Source of the DNA: Nocardia africana NBRC 100379
GTDB lineage: Bacteria > Actinomycetota > Actinomycetes > Mycobacteriales > Mycobacteriaceae
Reading direction: 5' to 3'
NCBI RefSeq assembly: GCF_001612635.1
Contig: NZ_BDAV01000013.1
Location: 310,001 to 374,000, forward strand
DNA length: 64,000 nt
The notes beneath the pieces were generated by a model. That model saw only the letters and a program-made list of their open reading frames with translations, was not told the DNA's origin and searched no databases. Both the position numbers and the translations under genes were made by a program. Positions within the stretch are counted from its first letter, which is position 1, and every line of letters begins with the position of its first letter. Below, piece by piece: positions 8,901 to 15,960 of the stretch.

Positions 8901-9749
8901 ATGACCACGTCCATTCGCACGTCGCCCGGGCAACCGGTCGCCGAATACGATGTCGCGGCACACCTGGACGGTTCGGCCGCCTTCTTCGGCGCCGCGGTCA
9001 ACGTCATCATGCAGCTGTCGCTTCCACCCGTCGGCTACGGCGTGGTGGAGAGCACCGTCGACAGCGGCAAGGTGATGCTGCATCCGGTCAAACGCACCCG
9101 CACCACGCTGACCTACCTCGCCGTGGCCATGCTGGGTAGCGACGACGAACGCGCCGCCTACCGCGCGGCGGTGAACTGGCAGCACCGCCATGTTCGCTCG
9201 ACCGCGCAGAGCCCGGTCAAGTACAACGCCTTCGATCCAAAGCTGCAGCTGTGGGTGGCGGCCTGCCTGTACTGGGGTTCACGCGACCTCTACGAGCGCA
9301 TGCACGGCCCGATGCCCGAGCAGGAGGCCGAGGCCTTCTACCGCCACGCCGCCCGGTTCGGGACCACACTGCAGATGCCGCAGGCGATGTGGCCGGCCGA
9401 TCGCGCCGCCTTCGATACCTACTGGAACCGGCAGATCGCCGAGGTCCGGATCGATCCGACGATCCGCGCGTACTTCGACGATCTGATTGATCTGAAGATG
9501 TTCCCCCCTCCGGTTCGCTTGCCGTTCAAGCGATTTCACCGCTGGGTGGTCGCCGGTTTGCTGCCGCCGAATCTGCGCGCGCAGATGGAGATGCCGTGGA
9601 CGGCGGCCGACGACCGCCGCCTGGCCCGGCTGCTGCACGCGGTCGGCGCGGTGGAGGAGCGAGTTCCCAAGCAGCTCAAGATGTTTCCGGTCAACGCCTA
9701 CATGCTCGACATGAGGATCCGGCGGCGCTTGGGGCTGCGGCTCGTGTGA
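8901..9749 (+). CDS. Oxygenase MpaB family (DUF2236) protein, paralogue 1
   Basis: A 282-aa DUF2236 protein; the family includes MpaB and rubber oxygenase Lcp and is thought to be haem-dependent. The start at MTTSIRTSPG follows GGAGATGGGGG. The second copy 0.9 kb away is very similar (shared VESTVDSGKV, KYNAFDPKLQLWVAACLYWG, YFDDLIDLKM), so these are recent paralogues. In the strand that reads QLSHPPVGYG in the partner, this copy reads QLSLPPVGYG: the His, conserved in the family as I recall it, is Leu (CTT). The function is unknown. A shared dyad upstream suggests TetR control. Confidence 0.8.
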   Translation: MTTSIRTSPGQPVAEYDVAAHLDGSAAFFGAAVNVIMQLSLPPVGYGVVESTVDSGKVMLHPVKRTRTTLTYLAVAMLGSDDERAAYRAAVNWQHRHVRSTAQSPVKYNAFDPKLQLWVAACLYWGSRDLYERMHGPMPEQEAEAFYRHAARFGTTLQMPQAMWPADRAAFDTYWNRQIAEVRIDPTIRAYFDDLIDLKMFPPPVRLPFKRFHRWVVAGLLPPNLRAQMEMPWTAADDRRLARLLHAVGAVEERVPKQLKMFPVNAYMLDMRIRRRLGLRLV

Positions 9750-9816
9750 TCCGGACTCCGGGTGAGCGATCCGGAAGACGTGGCGGCGGCACCGGGACGA
9801 CCAGGGAATCCGGCGA

Positions 9817-10461
9817 CTAGGGGATCCGGAAACCGGGAACCACGTGGTCGCGGGCGAACTGCCGGCAGGCGGCCTCGTCGTCCACCGGGATCAGCGTTTG
9901 CGGAGTCAGCGCGAGCGAGAGCGCGTTGCGTGCGACGAGTTCGGCCAGCGGCAGCGGATCGTAGTGCGGCAGTTTGCCTTCCGACTGCAGGCGGGTGATG
10001 AATTCGGCGACGTAGTCGCGTCCCAGCTCGATCACCGGCGCGCCCTGTACGGTGAGATAGGGCAGCACGACCTCCGGTTCGGTGGTCAGCAGCCGGTCCA
10101 GCAGTTTGTTGCCGCGCAACCCGTCCAGGAAGGCGACGAACAGTTCGACGATCTGATCCTCGGCGCTGGCGTCGCGATCGATCTGGCGCTGCACCGCGGC
10201 GTCGACCTGTTCCACGAACTGGCGCGCCTGCCACAGGCCGACGGCCTGAATCAGATCGGATTTACCGGCGAAGCGCCGGTACAGCGTCGCCAGCGACAGC
10301 CGCCCGCGCCGCGCGACCTCGACCATGCTGGTGCGTTTGATGCCGAAATCCAGGAAGGCCAGCAGTGCCGCGTCGAGTACCGTGGTCTGATTGCGGTCCT
10401 CCGGACCCGCGCCGCGAACCAGCGGCAGGAGCCGAGTCGACAGTTTGGTCGAGCCGGTCAT
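9817..10461 (-). CDS. TetR-family transcriptional regulator
   Basis: About 214 aa, with an N-terminal helix-turn-helix (VARRGRLSLATLYRRFAGKSD) at about residues 45-65 and a variable ligand-binding C-terminal domain. The ATG chosen (MTGSTKLSTR) is preceded by AAGGAGAGGAACGACC; longer forms starting upstream lack such a site. It lies between two DUF2236 paralogues, and identical-architecture 27-bp dyads are found before both, so it probably controls both genes and, since one dyad is in its own divergent promoter region, itself. Confidence 0.85.
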   Translation of the reverse strand: MTGSTKLSTRLLPLVRGAGPEDRNQTTVLDAALLAFLDFGIKRTSMVEVARRGRLSLATLYRRFAGKSDLIQAVGLWQARQFVEQVDAAVQRQIDRDASAEDQIVELFVAFLDGLRGNKLLDRLLTTEPEVVLPYLTVQGAPVIELGRDYVAEFITRLQSEGKLPHYDPLPLAELVARNALSLALTPQTLIPVDDEAACRQFARDHVVPGFRIP

Positions 10462-10533
10462 GGTCGTTCCTCTCCTTCGCCCGGGTCGCGGACACGGTGA
10501 CGCTCTCATCATCCCATATGGTCAGCGCTCTGA

Positions 10534-10580
10534 TTGACATGATGCCACCCCGATGAGAAGGTTTATACGAAAGCTTCTCA
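10534..10580 (+). promoter_or_regulatory. Putative promoter and TetR operator of the second DUF2236 gene
   Basis: TTGACA at 10534-10539, then after 14 bases the 27-bp dyad at 10554-10580 with perfect outer arms TGAGAAG/CTTCTCA. It matches the site at 8834-8880 in length, end sequences and distance to TTGACA. It lies between the divergent TetR and DUF2236 genes and could serve both. Confidence 0.62.
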
Positions 10581-10625
10581 CATTCTCTCGCCGATCGGCG
10601 GGGAGGAACAGGAGACGAGTCGACG

Positions 10626-11492
10626 ATGACCGCCCCCCTGCGCGCGACCGGCTACCAGCCCGAAATTCCGGGCGACGAGCTCACCCCGGAGACGGTGCGC
10701 GAACACATCGACGGCGTGGCCGCCTTCCTCGGCGGCGCGGCGAACGTGATCATGCAGCTCAGCCACCCGCCGGTCGGCTACGGCGTGCTGGAGAGCACAG
10801 TCGACAGCGGCAAGGTGACGCTGCACCCGCTCAAGCGGCTGCGGACCACGCTGACCTATCTGGCCGTGGCCTGGCTGGGCAACGACGAGGACGTGCGGAG
10901 CTATCGGGAGGCGGTCAACGCCTCGCACCGCCCGGTGCATTCGGGCCCGGACAGCCCGGTCAAGTACAACGCCTTCGATCCGAAACTGCAGCTGTGGGTG
11001 GCGGCCTGCCTGTACTGGGGTGTCGACGATCTGTACCAGCGCATGCGCGGACCGATGGATCCCGAACTCGCCGAACGTTTCTACCGCTACAGCGTCCGGC
11101 TCGGCACCGGGCTGCAGATGCGCCCGGAGATGTGGCCGGCCGACCGGGACGCGTTCTACGCGTACTGGGAGGAGAACCTCGCGACGAAGACCATCGACGA
11201 ACCTGTGCGCCGCTACTTCGACGATCTGATCGATCTGAAGATGCAGCCGCGCCTGATTCGGTTGCTGGCCGGGCGTTTCCACCGGTTCACCGTCACCGCC
11301 CTGCTTCCGCAGCACCTGCGCGACGAGATGGGGATGCGCTGGACCGCACGCGACGAACGCCGGTTCCGGCTCGTCCTGCGCGCGATCTCGGCGGTATGGA
11401 CGCGGATGCCCACGGTGATCCGGGTCTTCCCGTTCAACTTCTATCTCGCGGATATGCGGCTGCGCCGGCGCTTCGGGCGACCGCTGGTCTGA
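10626..11492 (+). CDS. Oxygenase MpaB family (DUF2236) protein, paralogue 2
   Basis: A 288-aa DUF2236 protein that keeps the family His in QLSHPPVGYG and is otherwise a close copy of the gene at 8901-9749. Other shared blocks are WVAACLYWG, MRPEMWPADRDAFYAYW and YFDDLIDLKMQPRL. No signal peptide or membrane segment is apparent, so it is likely cytosolic. It ends one base before the convergent putB stop. Reaction and substrate are unknown; MpaB-type oxidation of organic substrates is only a family inference. Confidence 0.82.
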   Translation: MTAPLRATGYQPEIPGDELTPETVREHIDGVAAFLGGAANVIMQLSHPPVGYGVLESTVDSGKVTLHPLKRLRTTLTYLAVAWLGNDEDVRSYREAVNASHRPVHSGPDSPVKYNAFDPKLQLWVAACLYWGVDDLYQRMRGPMDPELAERFYRYSVRLGTGLQMRPEMWPADRDAFYAYWEENLATKTIDEPVRRYFDDLIDLKMQPRLIRLLAGRFHRFTVTALLPQHLRDEMGMRWTARDERRFRLVLRAISAVWTRMPTVIRVFPFNFYLADMRLRRRFGRPLV

Positions 11493-11493
11493 T

Positions 11494-12462
11494 TCAGCGC
11501 TCGGCGAGGGCGCGCAGGAAGAAGCCGAGGTTGGCCGGGCGTTCGGCCAGCCTCCGCATCAGGTAGCCGTACCACTGGTTGCCGTAGGGGATGTAGACCC
11601 GCACCGCGTGGCCGTCCTCGGCGAGGCGTCGCTGTTCCTCGGAGCGGATGCCGTAGAGCATCTGGAATTCGAAATCGCCCGGTGCGCGGCCGTTCCGGCC
11701 GGCCATGTCGTGGGCGGCGGTGATCATGACCGGGTCGTGGGTGGCGACCATCGGATACCCCGAACCGGCCATGAGGAGTTCCAGGCACCGCAGGTACGAC
11801 TCGTCCACATCGGCTGTGCGCTGGTAGGCGACATATTCCGGCTCGCGATACGCGCCCTTGCACAACCGGATTCGCGCGCCCTCGGCCGCGGCGATGCGGC
11901 AGCGATCCTCCGCGCGGCGCAGATAGGTCTGGGTGGCGACCGCCAGCCAGGGATAGTCGGCACGCACCATGTGCACGGTCGACTCGGTGGTTTCGGTGGT
12001 GGTGTGGTCCTCCGCGTCGACCGTGATCCACACCCCCGCCTGCTGCGCCCGCTCGCACAGCGTGTGCAGATTCGCGGTGGCGATCTCGGGGCCGTCGAGC
12101 CCCAGCGACTGCCCCAGCGCGGACAGCTTCACCGAAACCTCCACCGGTGCAACGGATTGCACCGACCACGATCGGTTCCATCGGGCCAGGAGATTCCATC
12201 GGGCCAGGTCGTCGATCAGTGCCAGATATTCGGCGACCGCGTCGTCGGCCATCGACCGCTCGGTCGTGTACTCACCGAGAAAGTCGACGCTCACCATCCG
12301 GCCGCTGTCCAGTAGCGCGGCGACGACCGGAGCGAGGTCGGTGCGCGTTTCACCGGCCACGAATCGATGCACGACCTCCGCGGTGACCGGAAACCCGGTG
12401 ATCGCCCGCTTCATCCGCAACGAACCGGCGGCGGCGAGGATGGCAGGACGCAGCGGGTTCAT
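11494..12462 (-). CDS. putB: Proline dehydrogenase
   Basis: A 322-aa flavin-dependent PRODH barrel that oxidises proline to pyrroline-5-carboxylate. Conserved pieces are VEVSVKLSALGQ, RLCKGAYREPEYVAYQ, MVATHDP and the C-terminal VRVYIPYGNQWYGYLMRRLAERP. It follows rocA by 37 bases; that enzyme takes the product to glutamate. GGAAGGGCACGACG precedes the ATG. An 18-bp direct duplication (TTCCATCGGGCCAGG at 12176 and again at 12194) inserts a repeated LARWNL hexapeptide near residue 88. Confidence 0.93.
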   Translation of the reverse strand: MNPLRPAILAAAGSLRMKRAITGFPVTAEVVHRFVAGETRTDLAPVVAALLDSGRMVSVDFLGEYTTERSMADDAVAEYLALIDDLARWNLLARWNRSWSVQSVAPVEVSVKLSALGQSLGLDGPEIATANLHTLCERAQQAGVWITVDAEDHTTTETTESTVHMVRADYPWLAVATQTYLRRAEDRCRIAAAEGARIRLCKGAYREPEYVAYQRTADVDESYLRCLELLMAGSGYPMVATHDPVMITAAHDMAGRNGRAPGDFEFQMLYGIRSEEQRRLAEDGHAVRVYIPYGNQWYGYLMRRLAERPANLGFFLRALAER

Positions 12463-12499
12463 CGTCGTGCCCTTCCGGACGCGCCCACCGGTTCGCCGT

Positions 12500-14137
12500 T
12501 CATTCCGACTCCATATGCGGATAGCGGTAATCGGTCGGTGGAACGAAGGTTTCCTTCAGTGTGCGGGGCGCGACCCAGCGCAACAGGTTCAGATACGACC
12601 CGGCCTTGTCGTCGGTGCCCGATGCGCGCGCACCGCCGAAGGGCTGCTGGCCGACCACCGCGCCGGTCGGCTTGTCGTTGATGTAGAAATTGCCCGCGGT
12701 GAAGCGCAGCGTGGTGGCGGCCCGGTCGATCGCGACCCGATCGCGGGCGAAGACCGCGCCGGTCAGCGCATAGGGCGCCGCCGAATCCACTTCCGCGAGT
12801 ACCGAATCGAAGGCCTCGGGGTGATCGTCGTCGTAGACGTACACCGCCAGGATCGGGCCGAAGTACTCGGTGGTGAACGCGTCGTCGCGGGGGGTATCGG
12901 CGATGAGCACGGTGGGCTGGACGAAGAAGCCCTCGCTGTCGTCGTAGGTGCCGCCGGCCGGAATGCCCAGACCGGCCGCGCGAGCCCGCTCGATCGCGGC
13001 GACGTTCTTGTCGTAGGCGCGCCGATCGATCACGGCCCCACCGAAATTCGTCAGATCGGCCACGTCGCCGTAGCTCAGTTCGTCGACCTGGGTGAGGAAA
13101 TCGTCGCCCATCTCCCGCCACAGCGAGCGCGGAATGTAGGCGCGGGAGGCGGCCGAACACTTCTGCCCCTGATATTCGTAGGCGCCACGAATCAGCGCGG
13201 TGCGCAACGCGTCCGGATCGGCCGAGCGATGCGCCAGGACGAAATCCTTCCCGCCGGTCTCCCCCACCAGCCGCGGATATCCATGGTAGTGACCGATATT
13301 CGAGCTCACCCGCTGCCACAGGTGCTGGAAGGTGCGGGTCGAACCGGTGAAGTGGATGCCCGCCAGGCGCGGATCGGTCAGCGCGACCTCGGACAGTTCG
13401 ATCCCGTCACCGGTGACCAGATTGATGACCCCCGGCGGCAGCCCGGCCTCCTCGAGCACCCGCATCGTGTAGTACGCCGCCAGCGTCTGGGTGGGCGAGG
13501 GCTTCCACACCACGGTATTGCCCATCAGCGCGGGCGCGGTCGGCAGATTCCCGGCGATCGCGCTGAAGTTGAACGGGGTGATCGCGTAGACGAATCCCTC
13601 GAGCGGGCGATAATCCATCCGATTCCACACGCCCGCAGACGATTCCGGCTGCTGCGCCAGGATGTGGCTCGCGAAGGCGACGTTGAACCGCCAGAAGTCC
13701 ACCAGCTCACAGGGCGCGTCGATCTCGGCCTGATACGCCGATTTCGACTGCCCCAGCATGGTCGCGGCGGCCACCGTCTCCCGCCACGGCCCGGCCAGCA
13801 GATCGGCGGCCCGCAGCAGCACCGCGGCGCGTTCGGTGAACGGCAGCGCCCGCCACTGCGGCGCCGCGGCCGCCGCGGCCTCGATCGCGGCCCGGCCCTC
13901 CTCCTGAGTCACATCGGCGTACGTGCCCAGCGTGTGCGCGTGCCGATGCGGCATCACGATCTCGGACCGGGGCCCGGTCCCCGGCCGATGCTTGCCGCCG
14001 ATCACCAGCGGCACATCGACCGTTCGCCCGGAGATTTCGGCAAGTTTGCCGATCAGTAGTTCTCGTTCCCGGCTCCCCGGCGCATACGAGTGAACCGGCT
14101 CGTTCGCCGGAGTCGGGACAACCGTGACAGCGTCCAT
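12500..14137 (-). CDS. rocA: L-glutamate gamma-semialdehyde (P5C) dehydrogenase
   Basis: A 545-aa aldehyde dehydrogenase of the RocA/PruA type, the second step of proline degradation. The catalytic Cys is in YEYQGQKCSAASRAYIP and the general base Glu in LVGETGGKDFVLAH; NAD-binding FNFSAIAGNLPTAPALMGN and GGARASGTDDKAGS near the end are typical. It is the first gene of a two-gene operon with putB. Start ATG (MDAVTVVPTPANEP). Nothing unusual was seen in the coding sequence. Confidence 0.94.
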   Translation of the reverse strand: MDAVTVVPTPANEPVHSYAPGSRERELLIGKLAEISGRTVDVPLVIGGKHRPGTGPRSEIVMPHRHAHTLGTYADVTQEEGRAAIEAAAAAAPQWRALPFTERAAVLLRAADLLAGPWRETVAAATMLGQSKSAYQAEIDAPCELVDFWRFNVAFASHILAQQPESSAGVWNRMDYRPLEGFVYAITPFNFSAIAGNLPTAPALMGNTVVWKPSPTQTLAAYYTMRVLEEAGLPPGVINLVTGDGIELSEVALTDPRLAGIHFTGSTRTFQHLWQRVSSNIGHYHGYPRLVGETGGKDFVLAHRSADPDALRTALIRGAYEYQGQKCSAASRAYIPRSLWREMGDDFLTQVDELSYGDVADLTNFGGAVIDRRAYDKNVAAIERARAAGLGIPAGGTYDDSEGFFVQPTVLIADTPRDDAFTTEYFGPILAVYVYDDDHPEAFDSVLAEVDSAAPYALTGAVFARDRVAIDRAATTLRFTAGNFYINDKPTGAVVGQQPFGGARASGTDDKAGSYLNLLRWVAPRTLKETFVPPTDYRYPHMESE

Positions 14138-14249
14138 AACGCCAGGCTAGTCCGCTCCCGCACCGATGCTGCGGTAAACCGACGAGTACGACGCGCGTCG
14201 CGTCGCCGGCGGATTGCTGATCGAGCCGGGGCGCGGCCCGGCCGCCGTC

Positions 14250-15359
14250 TCAGGCGGACAGCCGGACCGCAGCCGCCGCGATGCGCTCGTCGGTCGCGGT
14301 GAGGGCGATGCGCACGTGCTCGGTGCCGGTGGGGCCGTAGAAGTCACCGGGTGCGGCGAGGATGCCGCGCTCGGCGAGCCAGTCCAGCGTGGTGCGGCAG
14401 TTCTCGCCGCGCGTGGACCACAGGTACAGGCCGGCCTCGGAGTGGTCGATGCGGAAACCCGCCTCCTGCAACGCCTTTCGCAGCACCTCGCGGCGGGCGC
14501 GGTAGCGTTCGCGCTGCTGCGCCTCGTGCCGGTCGTCGGCCAGTGCGGCGGTCATCGCGACCTGGATCGGGTACGGGACCATCATGCCGGAATGTTTGCG
14601 CACCTCCAGCAGCTCCCGGATCAGCTCGACGTCGCCGGTGACGAAACCGGCCCGGTAGCTGGCCAGATTCGAGGTCTTCGACAGCGAGTGGATGGCCAGC
14701 AGGCCGGTGTGGTCGCCGTCGCTGACGCGCGGGTCGAGGATGGAAACCGCCTCGGCATCCCAGGTCAGGCCCAGGTAGCACTCGTCGGAGGCGACGATCG
14801 CGCCGCGTTCGCGGGCGAAGGACACCACCTTGCGCAGATGGTCGATGCCGAGCACCCGGCCGGTGGGGTTGGACGGCGAGTTCAGGTAGATCAGCGCCGG
14901 CGATTCGGGGCCGAGCCGAGTCATGCCGTCCGCGCGCAGGATTCGCGACCCCGACAGCAGCGCACCCACCTCGTAGGTCGGATACGCCACCTCGGGGATC
15001 ACCACCAGATCGGCGGGGCCCAGACCCAGCAGTCGCGGCAATCCGGCGATCAACTCCTTGGTGCCGATTACCGGCAGCACGGCATCGGAGCCGATACCGG
15101 ACATGCCGAAGCGGCGCGCGACCGCCGCCACCGCGGCCTCCCGCAATTCGGAGGTGCCGTAGGTGGCGGGATAACCGGGTACGTCGGCGGCCGAGTCGAG
15201 CGCGGCGCGGATCAGCGGGTCGACCGGGTCGACCGGCGTGCCCACCGACAGGTCGACGATGCCGTCGGGATGCGCCGCGGCGCGGGCCTTGGCCCCGGCG
15301 ATGGTGTCCCAGGGAAAATCGGGCAGCAGACTGCTGACCCGCACACGATCGCGGATCAC
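14250..15359 (-). CDS. dapC: N-succinyldiaminopimelate aminotransferase
   Basis: A PLP-dependent class I aminotransferase of about 369 aa. The PLP lysine is in HSLSKTSNLASYR, with YLNSPSNPTG and VASDECYLGL before it. The N-terminal phrase LPDFPWDTIAGAKARAAAHPDGIVDLSVGTP is cut here to its key words FPWDT and DLSVGTPVDPVDPL, which match actinobacterial DapC. The GTG start is chosen by comparison with that family; another GTG is five codons later. It lies 11 bases after the ferredoxin gene, the same pairing as Rv1177-Rv1178. With dapD and dapE it gives three DAP-pathway enzymes in this window. Confidence 0.88.
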   Translation of the reverse strand: MIRDRVRVSSLLPDFPWDTIAGAKARAAAHPDGIVDLSVGTPVDPVDPLIRAALDSAADVPGYPATYGTSELREAAVAAVARRFGMSGIGSDAVLPVIGTKELIAGLPRLLGLGPADLVVIPEVAYPTYEVGALLSGSRILRADGMTRLGPESPALIYLNSPSNPTGRVLGIDHLRKVVSFARERGAIVASDECYLGLTWDAEAVSILDPRVSDGDHTGLLAIHSLSKTSNLASYRAGFVTGDVELIRELLEVRKHSGMMVPYPIQVAMTAALADDRHEAQQRERYRARREVLRKALQEAGFRIDHSEAGLYLWSTRGENCRTTLDWLAERGILAAPGDFYGPTGTEHVRIALTATDERIAAAAVRLSA

Positions 15360-15370
15360 CGAGGCGCTAC

Positions 15371-15694
15371 CTACTCGTTCGCCATCGGCGGTAGCGCGGC
15401 GATGAACGGCGGGTCGTAGTCGGTCTTGCCGACCTTGGTGGCGCCACCGGGCGAACCGAGGTCGTCGAAGAAATCGACATTGGCGTTGACGTAGCCGCTC
15501 CACTGATCCGGGGTGTCGTCTTCGTAGAAGATCGCCTCCACCGGGCACACGGGCTCACATGCACCACAGTCCACGCACTCGTCCGGATGGATGTACAGCA
15601 TGCGATTGCCCTCGTAGATGCAGTCCACGGGGCATTCCTCGATGCACGCCTTGTCCTTCACGTCAACGCACGGTTCAGCGATGATGTACGGCAC
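15371..15694 (-). CDS. fdxA: Seven-iron type ferredoxin
   Basis: A 107-aa ferredoxin. The first cluster region is CVDVKDKACIEECPVDC and the second CVDCGACEPVCP, the usual 3Fe-4S/4Fe-4S pattern of mycobacterial FdxA/FdxC. The C-terminal tail (about 50 residues) is the usual actinobacterial extension. The GTG start is fixed by AGGAGAACGGCA just upstream; a longer reading frame exists but lacks a ribosome site. It is co-oriented with dapC and probably co-transcribed, though the two do not share a known reaction. Confidence 0.9.
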   Translation of the reverse strand: MPYIIAEPCVDVKDKACIEECPVDCIYEGNRMLYIHPDECVDCGACEPVCPVEAIFYEDDTPDQWSGYVNANVDFFDDLGSPGGATKVGKTDYDPPFIAALPPMANE

Positions 15695-15819
15695 TGCCGT
15701 TCTCCTAGTCTGTCCTTGCCTGCGGGACACTTCCGCCCGCGCAACAGTATCCCGGGGACTCACATTACAACTGGTCAGCCTTGCCTAACTTGCCGATCCC
15801 GGCGGGATGCGACACACCG

Positions 15820-15900
15820 TCTCCGGCGGTGTTCACTACGCCGGTCCGGCGGTGTCCGATTCGCCGGTCCGGCGGTGTCCGATTCGCCGGTCCGGCGGTA
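15820..15900. repeat. Tandem 23-bp repeat downstream of fbiC
   Basis: A 23-bp unit, CCGGTCCGGCGGTGTCCGAT followed by TCG, is present at 15841-15863 and 15864-15886 and partly at 15887-15899, with a diverged copy before it. It lies between the ferredoxin promoter and the fbiC stop. The unit is not a CRISPR repeat: copies abut with no spacers. Confidence 0.85.
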
Positions 15901-15960
15901 TGCGCGACGCCGTTTCCGGAGCTCCGAGGCTCCGGCTCCGGAGGCGACGCCGCGTCGCGA

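Noticed and set aside
11969..14059. A 696-aa open frame on the plus strand over rocA and putB
   Set aside because: It is antisense to two well-supported enzymes and shows the Arg/His/Gly-rich composition typical of shadow frames in high-GC DNA.
15820..15900. CRISPR-like repetition
   Set aside because: Units abut directly with no unique spacers, and no cas genes are present.
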